Shown one piece after another: positions 8,867-17,362 of a stretch of DNA of 63,022 bases; the stretch's first letter is position 1; each line of letters opens with the position of its first letter. Below the pieces are notes generated by a model. It had not been told where the DNA came from, made no database searches, and saw only the letters and a list, made by a program, of their open reading frames with translations. The stretch comes from Martelella mediterranea (GTDB taxonomy: Bacteria > Pseudomonadota > Alphaproteobacteria > Rhizobiales > Rhizobiaceae). The stretch is taken from NCBI RefSeq assembly GCF_021021415.1, contig NZ_JAINWJ010000052.1, forward strand, positions 1 through 63,022. The letters are read 5' to 3'. Both the position numbers and the translations under genes were made by a program.

Positions 8867-9081
8867 TGAGATAAAGCTGACCATTGATAATTCCGTCACG
8901 CTTGCCGACATTGCCATTAAGCAATTGGATTTGTTAGTGATTCTGTGGAGGATATCGGGGATTCAATCGCCGACCATGAGAAGAAAACCCCAGTGGGCTT
9001 CTGATAGATCGCTGCTCGATGAACGACGGCAAAGGCGATCACGTGGCAAGCAATGCGACACTTTTCTATGAAGGAGTTATG

Positions 9082-9447
9082 ATGACAAACGAAGGTAAAA
9101 AACTGGCCGGTCCGGAGACCGACGATACCGAGCTCCAGGAGCTCGGCCCGGAGAACCTCCAAAGTGTCTCTGGCGGAGGTTTTTTCGGTGATGCCTTGAG
9201 TGATCTTGAACAGGGTGCCGAAGATGTCGGTCATGCGGCTGCGACGGCGGGCAAATGGGTTAAGAACGAAGCCGAGAAGCATCCTTACGTTGCTGCTGGG
9301 GTTGGGGCTGTTGGCATTGCGGCTGTCGGCGGTGTCGCATATTTGCTTGCAGACGCAGGCGAAGATGCGGCGGCCGACGTGGCGCTGAAGCCCAACGGAC
9401 TTTCCTTTAAAGACAACATGCGCGATATGTTCGACGAATCCGACTGA
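9082..9447 (+). CDS. Double-glycine leader peptide 2, glycine-zipper core
   Basis: A 121-residue precursor; AAGGAG at 9071-9076 favours the second of two adjacent ATGs. The leader TELQELGPENLQSVSGG ends at Gly32. The core begins GFFGDALSDLEQGAEDVG, continues through W59-V-K-N-E-A-E-K-H-P68, and then has a hydrophobic helix (69 to 90) with repeated small residues (GVGAVGIAAVGGVAYLL), followed by an acidic tail. Such glycine-zipper helices are common in membrane-active bacteriocins. From residue 31 to 83 it aligns without gaps to peptide 3. No Cys is present, so no disulfide or thioether is expected. Confidence 0.72.
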   Translation: MTNEGKKLAGPETDDTELQELGPENLQSVSGGGFFGDALSDLEQGAEDVGHAAATAGKWVKNEAEKHPYVAAGVGAVGIAAVGGVAYLLADAGEDAAADVALKPNGLSFKDNMRDMFDESD

Positions 9448-9773
9448 CCGCACAGCTGGTCGCGTTGGACCATCGTCGCCGAAGGGTAAGCCGACGAAGG
9501 TCGGAAATAGAGGGGTCCTAAGCTCGAAAAAATGGAACTTAGGAAACTTGCTCAGGGAAATGAAGTATGTCGCCGGCGATGAGGTGTCCGAACAGGCTTT
9601 CAACAAGCTGACCGCCGTCGGTCCAAGCCATATAGGCCGGTGATTGCGTCGAGCGGTTTGAGTATCGCCGCTCCACGTCGGATGATGATCGAGGCCGGAA
9701 ATGGGGTTGCGTGAAGAATGTCGGGTCGTGTGTTTCCTTTCTTAATAAATCCAATCTGACGGAAGGTTGTCTT
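9448..9773 (+). other. Spacer between leader-peptide genes 2 and 3
   Basis: 326 bases without a called gene. A 27-codon open frame beginning MKYVAGDEVSEQAF (9560-9643) has only a weak upstream signal and no leader motif. No terminator hairpin with a T tract was found, so read-through from gene 2 to gene 3 is possible. An immunity gene would fit here by analogy, but nothing in this stretch looks like one. Confidence 0.3.
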
Positions 9774-10151
9774 ATGAAAGCTTCTGCAAACGGCATTTGT
9801 CCAGCCAAGTCGGACGAAACGAACATGGATGAGCTCAATCAAGAGGAGCTGCAAGTCGTTGCTGGTGGCGGCGTCTTTGGCGATGTTTGGGACGGAATTA
9901 AAACAGGGGCGGACGATGTCGGTAGCGCCGCTTCTTCCGCATATAACTGGACCAAGAGCGAGGCTGAAGCGCATCCTGATATCGCCAAGGGGATCGCAAT
10001 TGCGGGGTCGATGGCAGTAGGCGTCGCAGCAGGTGGCGCTATCGCTGAAGCGATTAGTGCCGGTGCGGAAGCCGATGCCGAGAAGGCGGGATTTTTAAGG
10101 GCGGCCAAGCGGGTCGCGGATGTCTTGAGGGATGATCCCGACTATGACTAA
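9774..10151 (+). CDS. Double-glycine leader peptide 3, glycine-zipper core
   Basis: A 125-residue precursor; GGAAGG at 9761-9766 supports the ATG at 9774. The leader NMDELNQEELQVVAGG ends at Gly32. The core starts GVFGDVWDGIKTGADDVG, shares the W59/K61/E63-A-E65/H67-P68 block with peptide 2, then has a small-residue hydrophobic helix (70 to 94, AIAGSMAVGVAAGGAIAEAI) and an alternating acidic/basic tail ending DDPDYD. Its one Cys is in the leader. Peptides 2 and 3 are clear paralogues and may act together or be alternative versions. Confidence 0.72.
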   Translation: MKASANGICPAKSDETNMDELNQEELQVVAGGGVFGDVWDGIKTGADDVGSAASSAYNWTKSEAEAHPDIAKGIAIAGSMAVGVAAGGAIAEAISAGAEADAEKAGFLRAAKRVADVLRDDPDYD

Positions 10152-10586
10152 ATCGCCACTCAGGTCGCCGGCTTAGGCGACTTGGGCGAAAGCTGCTTAC
10201 GGCTGAAGAAGCTGCCGCTTTTCTGAAAGAGACGTTCCTCCAGTGAAAAGTGCCCAGGAGCGAATGGAGGGCCTGACTAGCGTAGACTTCCAGAATGGAA
10301 GTCGCCGGGAGCGACTTAATTGGCGATGGTGAAGACAGACGTTAAGGGCGACCACCCTGGTAGGTGACTAAAGATCTAACAAGCGGTACTGGGCTGCCAG
10401 CCAGCAAGACTCTAGAGATCGTTCTCGGCAGTTTTCTCGAACGCCAACATTCGCAGGAGCGGATCCCGCTCCGCGAGCGACGGATTAGTTCTGAACGCAG
10501 CGAAATGCAGGCTGGGCGGTTTTTCGGACGTGGAAATCGAGCACCGTAACATCGTGCTCCAAGAATATCGAAAGTGCGCCAAGTTC
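10152..10586 (+). other. Intergenic region before the exporter genes, with a small hairpin
   Basis: 435 bases with no supported gene. A short perfect stem, GTCGCC at 10164-10169 with GGCGAC at 10176-10181, lies just after peptide gene 3 but lacks a T tract. It could reduce read-through so that peptides are made in excess of the exporter. A stretch reading LLTAEEAAAFLKE at 10193-10231 recalls the start of excisionase-type helix-turn-helix proteins but stops after 17 codons. Confidence 0.3.
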
Positions 10587-11864
10587 ATGTCCAATTCCGA
10601 AGAGCCCCGCAAACAGGTCTATCGCGAATCCGCTCTCAAACATCTTCAGACCCCTGAAAGCACCGACAGCCTGATGCGTGTCGTCGGCCCGAGCGGCTGG
10701 GTTGTGGCGATCGCAATCGCGCTCGTCTTCTGCGGCGCGATTTACTGGAGCATTTTCGGAACGGTGACGACCTTTGTGCAAGGCAAGGGCATTCTCGGCC
10801 CGGCCTATGGGGAGACCCGCGATTTCGTTGCGACCCACTCGGGCATATTGCGCTCGCTGCCGGTTCAGCTAGGCGATACGGTTGAAAAAGGCGAGCTTCT
10901 GGCATCCATCGAGATCGTCTCGGTGGCCGAAGACAAGCGCGAGGCGGAGCGCACGCTGCGTTCGCTGAAGACCGAGCAGGATCTTCTGGAAACCTACTGG
11001 AACAACCTGCTGCCGCAACAGCTGGCCGACCTCAAGCAGAAGGAACAGGATCTGGAGCGCCAGATCGCATGGGACGAACAGCAGCTCGAGAGCCGCAAAA
11101 AAATTCTCGAAGGCTTCGAACAGGCCAGCAGCGATGGCGCGATAACGCCGCTGAGGCTCGAACAGGCCCGGGACGCATTCATTGAGGCATCCGCGAATCT
11201 GGATGGGAACAAATTCGACAAGGAGCAACTTGCGGCCAAGCGGCTTGAGCTTGAAAACCAGAAGACCACAGCGTTTCAGGCGATGAGCGACCGGTTGCTG
11301 AAGGCCCAGGAAAACCTGGCCGATCTCGAAGACACGCTTGATAGCGGCGGAAAGGTGCTCTCCGACATGGCCGGACAGGTCATCGCAGTCGACGCCAGCA
11401 TCGGCTCCTTTGTCCAGCCGGGATCGCCCATCGTGACGGTCCAGCCCGTCAACACCGATATCGAAGGGGTGTTTTTCGCCAATCCGCTGCACGGCAAGAA
11501 AATTCTGGCGGGCATGGAGGTCAATGTTTCGCCCTCGACCGTCGAGGCGTCACGTTTCGGTACCATCCGCGGAAAGGTCGTCTGGGTCAGCGAAGATCCG
11601 CAAAGCGACACCGCCGTCGCGCGTCAGCTTGGCAACGAAACGCTGGCCAAGGCACTTGCCGGCAATGAACCCCCGATCGCCTTCGGCGTTCAGCTTGAGA
11701 AGGACGCGGCCTCGCCCTCCGGCTTGAAATGGACCTCGGGGCACGGTCCGAATATGGAGGTCCGTACAGGTACCCTGGCCGACGCAGATGTCGCCGTGGA
11801 ACAGGTGCCGCCGATCGTTCTGGTGATCCCGGCTATCCGCCATGTCCTCGGTCTCGATCAATGA
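10587..11864 (+). CDS. HlyD-like periplasmic adaptor of an NHLM-type peptide exporter
   Basis: A 425-residue membrane-fusion protein. It begins with a cytoplasmic segment (ESALKHLQTPESTDSLMRVV) and one membrane helix (WVVAIAIALVFCGAIYWSIF), then a lipoyl half (GTVTTFVQGKGILGP), long coiled coils (about residues 115 to 265, KQKEQDLERQIAWDEQQLES), the second lipoyl half (GQVIAVDASIGSFVQPGSPI) and a beta-barrel. The 'SPE-x-LD-x-LM' style start before the helix is typical of NHLM-system secretion proteins. The ATG at 10587 is chosen for size; a GTG at 10530 is possible. It would bridge the inner-membrane ABC proteins to an outer-membrane channel, which is not encoded here. Confidence 0.82.
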   Translation: MSNSEEPRKQVYRESALKHLQTPESTDSLMRVVGPSGWVVAIAIALVFCGAIYWSIFGTVTTFVQGKGILGPAYGETRDFVATHSGILRSLPVQLGDTVEKGELLASIEIVSVAEDKREAERTLRSLKTEQDLLETYWNNLLPQQLADLKQKEQDLERQIAWDEQQLESRKKILEGFEQASSDGAITPLRLEQARDAFIEASANLDGNKFDKEQLAAKRLELENQKTTAFQAMSDRLLKAQENLADLEDTLDSGGKVLSDMAGQVIAVDASIGSFVQPGSPIVTVQPVNTDIEGVFFANPLHGKKILAGMEVNVSPSTVEASRFGTIRGKVVWVSEDPQSDTAVARQLGNETLAKALAGNEPPIAFGVQLEKDAASPSGLKWTSGHGPNMEVRTGTLADADVAVEQVPPIVLVIPAIRHVLGLDQ

Positions 11865-11880
11865 TCGGCGGAGCGCGGGC

Positions 11881-14067
11881 ATGACGAAGCTGTTTTCGGC
11901 GCTGAGACCGGGAAGGATCTTTCGCAGTGCAAAGACGCCGACCATCCTGCAGATGGAGGCGGTCGAATGCGGCGCTGCCTGTCTCGCCATGGTGCTAGCC
12001 CATCACGGACGATGGGTCGCACTTGAAAGGATGAGGCTCGAATGCGGTGTGTCGCGGAATGGCTCGAACGCCTGGAGCCTCATCGAGGCCGCCAGACGCT
12101 TCGGCTGTGAGGCCAAGGGGTTCAAGGTCGGACTGGAGCGACTGCGCGAGGTGACGCTGCCGGCCATCATCTTCTGGCGTTTCAATCACTTCGTCGTGCT
12201 GGAAAAGATCGACCGCAAGGGCGCCCAGATCAATGACCCGGCGCAGGGGCGCAGGCGCGTCGCCTGGTCGGAGATGGATAGGGATTTCACGGGCATCGTG
12301 GTGACCGTCGAGCCCGGGCCGGATTTTACGACCGGCGGCGAGAAACCATCGGTGCTGCGCGAGTTGAGGCAGCTTTCGCGCGGGACGGCAGGACCATTCG
12401 CCTTCATATTGCTGGTAACGCTCCTGATGGTCATTCCCGGCATCGTGATACCGGCGCTCAGCAAGATCTATGTCGATGGCTTCCTTGTGGGAGGACAGGA
12501 GGACTGGGTCAGGCCGCTGCTTGCGGCCTATGTCGTGGCCGGCGGGTTGAGCCTGCTTCTGAGCTGGCTGCAGAAGCACTACCTGATGCGGTTTTCCGCC
12601 AGGGTCAGCATCGACATGACGCGCAAGGTGCTGTGGCGTCTGCTGCATCTGCCGATGGACTTTTTCAGCCAGCGTTTTGCCGGGGATATTTCGAGCCGGC
12701 TTGGTTCCGCCGGCCGGGTGGCGTCGATGATCTCCGGTCCGCTGGCGTTCAGCATCGTCGGCATGATCTCGATCGTCGTCTATGGCGCTCTGATGTTTTC
12801 CTACAGCGTGCCGCTGGCCTCGCTCGTCGTCACCATGGCCTTCATCAACCTGATCATGGCGCGGGTCGTCTGGCTGCGGCTGGAGAATGCGCGCCATCTA
12901 CTGGCCAAGAACGGGGCGGAGCAGGCCTCGGCGATCATGAGCGGCCTGTCGGCGATCGAGACGGTCAAGGCCGCCGGGCTCGAGGATGATTTGTTTTCCC
13001 GCTGGGGCGGCCTTCAGGCCCAGCTCGTCTCGCTGTCGCAGACCATCGGGCGGCAAAACAACCTGCTCGGCCTGCTGCCGGGAACTCTTTCAGCGCTGGG
13101 GCATATCGCGATTCTTAGCCTCGGCGCCCTGTTCGTTCTGGACGGTCGGCTGACCGTTGGCGACCTTGTCGCGTTTCAGGTTCTGGTCGGCAGTTTCAAC
13201 GGGCCGATTTCGGGGCTCGTGGGACTGGGTTCGTCATTGCAGACGACGCAGGTTGATCTCAACCGTCTCGACGATGTCATCAATTACGGTTCCGCCGAGC
13301 CGGAAGTGGTGCCGCGGCCGCAGTCCGTCACCGCCGCAGCCAGACTTGTCGGCAAGGTCGGGCTTCGCAATGTCACCTTCGGATACAGCCGGCTTGAAAA
13401 GCCGTTGCTCGACGACTTTTCGCTGCTGTTGCAACCGGGCATGCGGATCGCGCTCGTCGGCGCCAGCGGCTCGGGAAAGTCGACCGTCGGCAAGCTGGTT
13501 GCCGGGCTTTACCGGCCATGGCAGGGCGAGATATTCTTCGATGACATCCCCCTGCAACAGATCGACCGTCTGACGCTGACCTCGTCTCTCGGCGTGGTCA
13601 GCCAGGATATCAATGTCTTCAGCGGGACATTGCGGGACAATATCACGCTCTGGGATACATCGATCCCCGAACCCGCGATCAGCCGCGCGGTCGCCGATGC
13701 CTGCCTCGATCAATTGCCGCTGGTGCGCGAGCAGGGGATCGATGCCGCCTTGTCGGAAGCAGGGCGCAACCTGAGCGGCGGCGAGCGCCAACGGCTCGAG
13801 ATTGCCCGCGCTCTGGCGCGCGATCCGTCGGTGCTGATCATGGACGAGGCGACGTCGGCGCTCGACCCCGTTACCGAGCAGACCGTCGACATGAACCTTA
13901 GACGGCGCGGCTGCGCCTGCCTGATCGTCGCCCAGCGGCTCTCGACCATCCGCGACAGCGACGAGATCATCGTTCTCGATCAGGGCCGGATCGTCCAGCG
14001 CGGCACGCATGATCGATTGATAGCTGAGCCGGACGGGCACTATGCCCGCCTTGTGGCCGCTCACTGA
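11881..14067 (+). CDS. C39-peptidase ABC exporter for double-glycine peptides (NHLM type)
   Basis: A 728-residue peptidase/permease/ATPase. The N-terminal C39 domain has Gln24, catalytic Cys30 in VECGAACLAMVLAHHG, His103 in FNHFVVLEK and Asp119 in NDPAQGR, so it should cut after the Gly-Gly of the three precursors. Six membrane helices follow (about 155 to 430), then an ATPase with Walker A GASGSGKST, signature LSGGERQRLEIARAL, and Walker B VLIMDEATSALD. GGCGGAG lies 7 bases before the ATG at 11881; an upstream ATG at 11842 would overlap the adaptor gene. It is tightly linked to both neighbours. Confidence 0.88.
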   Translation: MTKLFSALRPGRIFRSAKTPTILQMEAVECGAACLAMVLAHHGRWVALERMRLECGVSRNGSNAWSLIEAARRFGCEAKGFKVGLERLREVTLPAIIFWRFNHFVVLEKIDRKGAQINDPAQGRRRVAWSEMDRDFTGIVVTVEPGPDFTTGGEKPSVLRELRQLSRGTAGPFAFILLVTLLMVIPGIVIPALSKIYVDGFLVGGQEDWVRPLLAAYVVAGGLSLLLSWLQKHYLMRFSARVSIDMTRKVLWRLLHLPMDFFSQRFAGDISSRLGSAGRVASMISGPLAFSIVGMISIVVYGALMFSYSVPLASLVVTMAFINLIMARVVWLRLENARHLLAKNGAEQASAIMSGLSAIETVKAAGLEDDLFSRWGGLQAQLVSLSQTIGRQNNLLGLLPGTLSALGHIAILSLGALFVLDGRLTVGDLVAFQVLVGSFNGPISGLVGLGSSLQTTQVDLNRLDDVINYGSAEPEVVPRPQSVTAAARLVGKVGLRNVTFGYSRLEKPLLDDFSLLLQPGMRIALVGASGSGKSTVGKLVAGLYRPWQGEIFFDDIPLQQIDRLTLTSSLGVVSQDINVFSGTLRDNITLWDTSIPEPAISRAVADACLDQLPLVREQGIDAALSEAGRNLSGGERQRLEIARALARDPSVLIMDEATSALDPVTEQTVDMNLRRRGCACLIVAQRLSTIRDSDEIIVLDQGRIVQRGTHDRLIAEPDGHYARLVAAH

Positions 14068-14079
14068 GAAGCAGACCGG

Positions 14080-16920
14080 ATGACCGACAGCCCGCAAACA
14101 GACCTGCCACCGGCGCTTCGCAAGGCCCGCGACGCCGCCCGGATGCCACGTGCCATCCCGCTCAATGAGGTTGATGGCGTCTTCGTTGTCGAAGAGGGCG
14201 CTGCCGACGTATTCGCGGTCGACCCCGATACGCAGATCTACGGGCCGCTGCATCATCTCATGCGCCTTGCAGGCGGCGACGCATTCACCGGGCTGGCCGA
14301 TGTCGTCTGGGACGGCGGCGCGCCCGATATCATCGTTGTCCCGGCACCCGGTTGCCGCCTCGCCGCCACCGAAGAAGGGCCGTCCGGCGCGGGCATCGAC
14401 GCCTGGATCGGCCGCCTGCTGGCAGCGTGCCCATCCGCGCTGCCGCCGCGCGGCATCGCGCCGTTGCGCGCCGGGCAGCATGTCTCGATACCGGAAGGAG
14501 CGGCGGTCTGCGCCGCCGGCGCATTGCTCTGGCTTGAGACGGATGGCGTTCTCAAGTCAGGCGACGGGCGCGAGCTCGGGCCGGGTCTGGCGCCGTTGAC
14601 GGCGGATTTCTGGGTCCAGGCGCAGGCCCCGGTCACGGCGCGGGTCCATGATAGCGCAGCCCTTGCCGAGGCGGGATGGCTGCAACGCGGGCGCGCGGAA
14701 GCGTTGCGCGTCGCGCTCGCAGGCATCGCAACGACGCTGGCCACAAATCGCCTCGACGGCCGGGACGACGTCTCGCGCCGCGACCAGGCGGCGGAGCTGC
14801 GCCTGAAGGCCGCCTCCGGCGAGGTGGCGGCGCTTCTCGATCACCGGGCGAAACAGCCAGCGGGCACGCTGGAGCCCGATGCGCTGGCGCGCTGCGCGGC
14901 CCGCGTGGCGGCGGCGGATGGTATCCGGCTGAAGGCCCAACGGTCTCTTGTTAAAGGGGAGCGCGGCGAGGCGATCGCGGCGATCGCCCGGGCCAACCAT
15001 GTGCGCTCCAGGCGCGCGCGGCTGCCAGAGGAATGGTGGCGCGGCGATCACGGCGCGTTCCTGGCATTCACCGAAAGCGGCGAACCCGCCTGCCTCATCC
15101 CCGGCCGCTTCGGTTATCGCCATATCGATCCCGAGGGCCGCGAGCGCAAGGTCGGCAGGCAGTTTGCCGAAACGCTCGCGCCGGAAGCCTATATCTTCTA
15201 TCGGCCGCTGCCGGACGGCAAGGTGACGTCGCGCATGCTGCTCGGCTTCGTGTTCCGCAACAATGTCCGTGCCTTCGCCACCATCCTGATCGCGTCGGCC
15301 TGCGCGGCGCTGCTGGCGCTGCTCACGCCGCTGGTGTCCGGCCATATCTTCGATACGATCATCCCGAAGGCCGAATACGACCAGTTGCGCCAGGTCACCA
15401 TCGTTCTGGTGGCGGCGGCGTTTGCCACGCTCGGCTTCGGTACGGCGCGGGCGTTGACGCAATTGCGGATGCGCGGCCGGATCGACGCGGTGGTGCAGAG
15501 CGCGGTCTGGGACCGGCTGCTGCGCCTGCCGGCCTCCTTCTTCCAGCAATACGAGGTCGGTGATCTGGCGAACCGGGCATCCGGGATCAACGCCCTCAGC
15601 CGGGCGCTCAGCGGCTCGACCCTTTCGGTGCTGTTCAGCGGCTTGTTCTCCACCGTGAGCCTGGCTATGATGGTCTATTATCAGCCCATGCTAGCCGGCA
15701 TTGCCGTGGGCTTCGTGGTGTTCGTCATTCTGATCAGTTCGGCTTTTGCCTATCTGCAACTGCTATACCAGCGCGAACAATACGAACTGCGCGGAAAACT
15801 GTCCGCCAGAACCTTCCAGTTCGTGTCCGGCATTGCCACGCTGAAGGTGAACGGTGCGGAACGGCTTGCGTTTGCCGACTGGACCGAGCGCTTTGCCCGC
15901 GACATGCATTTCCGGCTGCGCTCCAACGTGCTGTCCTACAGCGAGGGGCTGTTGACGAGCGGGGTCCTCATCGTCTTCCATATCGTCGCGCTGGCGGTGT
16001 TCGCCTTCTATGTCGAGGACGTATCGACCGGTACCTTCATCGCGTTCAACACGGCCTTCGGGCAGTTTTACGGCGGGCTCTCCGGCTTTGCCGGCGCGTT
16101 CGTCACGCTGATGTCGCTGAAGCCGCTCTATGAACGCACCGAGCCCATTCTGGCGGGCGAGCCGGAGGTTTCCGGCGCTAAAATCGACCCCGGCGAGTTG
16201 AGCGGCCGGATCGTCATCGCCCATGCCAGCTTCGCCTATGAGGCGGCCGGCCGGCCGATCCTCGACGATGTGAGCATGGATATCCGGCCCGGCGAGTTCG
16301 TGGCGGTCGTGGGGCCGTCGGGCAGCGGCAAGTCGACGCTGCTGCGCTTGCTGCTGGGCTTCGCGACGCCCCAGAAGGGCGGCGTTGCCTATGACGGCCA
16401 TGATCTCGAAAAGCTCGATCCCGCCGCGCTGCGCCGGCAGATTGGCGTGGTCCTTCAGGATGGCAAGCTCCTGACCGGCAGCATTCGCGACAACATCACC
16501 GCCAACGGCATCTACACCGAGGCCGATATCTGGCAGGCCGTCAGGGATTCCGGCCTCGAGCGGGATATCAGGGCGATGCCGATGGGCCTGCAGACGCCGG
16601 TCGGCGAAGGGGCGGCAACCTTTTCGGGCGGGCAGAAGCAAAGGCTGCTGATCGCGCGCGCCCTGGTGCGCAAGCCGCGCATCGTTCTGTTCGACGAGGC
16701 GACCAGCGCGCTCGACAATGTCACCCAGGCCGAGGTCAGCGCCGCGCTGGAACGCATGAAGGCGACGCGCATCATCATAGCGCATCGGCTTTCAACAATC
16801 CGCCATGCCGACCGCATTTATGTTCTCGAAAACGGCCGGATCGTCGAGAGCGGGAGCTATGACGAACTGCTCGCGCAGGATGGCGCTTTCACCGCGCTGG
16901 CCAACCGTCAGTTGGTTTGA
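14080..16920 (+). CDS. Second NHLM-type ABC transporter permease/ATPase
   Basis: A 946-residue protein that starts 12 bases after the C39 transporter. The first 370 residues form a long cytoplasmic extension without C39 catalytic residues, as in the partner ATPase of NHLM systems. Then come six membrane segments (about 390 to 690) and an ATPase with Walker A GPSGSGKSTLLRLLLG, signature FSGGQKQRLLIARAL and Walker B IVLFDEATSALD. Pairing of a C39 transporter with this longer partner distinguishes NHLM exporters from ordinary class II bacteriocin exporters, which have one ABC protein. Its exact role in the pair is not known to me. Confidence 0.87.
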   Translation: MTDSPQTDLPPALRKARDAARMPRAIPLNEVDGVFVVEEGAADVFAVDPDTQIYGPLHHLMRLAGGDAFTGLADVVWDGGAPDIIVVPAPGCRLAATEEGPSGAGIDAWIGRLLAACPSALPPRGIAPLRAGQHVSIPEGAAVCAAGALLWLETDGVLKSGDGRELGPGLAPLTADFWVQAQAPVTARVHDSAALAEAGWLQRGRAEALRVALAGIATTLATNRLDGRDDVSRRDQAAELRLKAASGEVAALLDHRAKQPAGTLEPDALARCAARVAAADGIRLKAQRSLVKGERGEAIAAIARANHVRSRRARLPEEWWRGDHGAFLAFTESGEPACLIPGRFGYRHIDPEGRERKVGRQFAETLAPEAYIFYRPLPDGKVTSRMLLGFVFRNNVRAFATILIASACAALLALLTPLVSGHIFDTIIPKAEYDQLRQVTIVLVAAAFATLGFGTARALTQLRMRGRIDAVVQSAVWDRLLRLPASFFQQYEVGDLANRASGINALSRALSGSTLSVLFSGLFSTVSLAMMVYYQPMLAGIAVGFVVFVILISSAFAYLQLLYQREQYELRGKLSARTFQFVSGIATLKVNGAERLAFADWTERFARDMHFRLRSNVLSYSEGLLTSGVLIVFHIVALAVFAFYVEDVSTGTFIAFNTAFGQFYGGLSGFAGAFVTLMSLKPLYERTEPILAGEPEVSGAKIDPGELSGRIVIAHASFAYEAAGRPILDDVSMDIRPGEFVAVVGPSGSGKSTLLRLLLGFATPQKGGVAYDGHDLEKLDPAALRRQIGVVLQDGKLLTGSIRDNITANGIYTEADIWQAVRDSGLERDIRAMPMGLQTPVGEGAATFSGGQKQRLLIARALVRKPRIVLFDEATSALDNVTQAEVSAALERMKATRIIIAHRLSTIRHADRIYVLENGRIVESGSYDELLAQDGAFTALANRQLV

Positions 16921-17028
16921 CTAGCGCCAAGTGGATTTCTTTTGTTGTGCGCTTGAAGACTGGATCGTTTGGTATTGGGCTTTTCCGCTGTGATTTCCCG
17001 TTTGGAAGCACGAGAGGAAGAGGTTAAG

Positions 17029-17200
17029 ACAACGAAGATTCTCGGACGACAAGAAAGCGTTTATTCTGAAGCAGGGCGATCACGGCGTGCCGTGGCCGAG
17101 ATCTGCTGCAGGGTTGGAGATCAGTCAGGCGGCGTATATTAACTGGAAAGAATGTGCGGTCTTGAACGGGTACGAACAACCGACCGGTCAAAATATTGGT
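17029..17200 (+). pseudogene. IS3-family orfA (transposase HTH) remnant
   Basis: Two overlapping plus-strand frames together read RRFSDDKKAFILKQGDHGVP, then VAEICCRVG, then ISQAAYINWK, the helix-turn-helix order of IS3-family OrfA proteins (RFTDEQ...V-x-E-x-C-RRHGIS...TFY-x-WK). A frameshift and stop break it after about 45 codons. The rest of the 442-base gap between the ABC exporter and the next gene (16921-17362) holds nothing else I can identify. Confidence 0.5.
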
Positions 17201-17362
17201 CGTCAGTATGTCAGCGAAACAAAGACTTAGTGTAGAATCCCTCCGCGACGGTATCCGGGAGTAGCGGTCAACCGTCAATCAGTATCGTTTGAAGGCGAGG
17301 GACACTGAGCTCGGCTGTGCGAGAGTCGAGAGAATGGGGCATTGCACGACACTGTCCGTGAT

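Noticed and set aside
10193-10246. Excisionase-like helix-turn-helix start (LLTAEEAAAFLKE)
   Set aside because: Only 17 codons before a stop, with no start signal and no remaining domain; the resemblance is too short to call.
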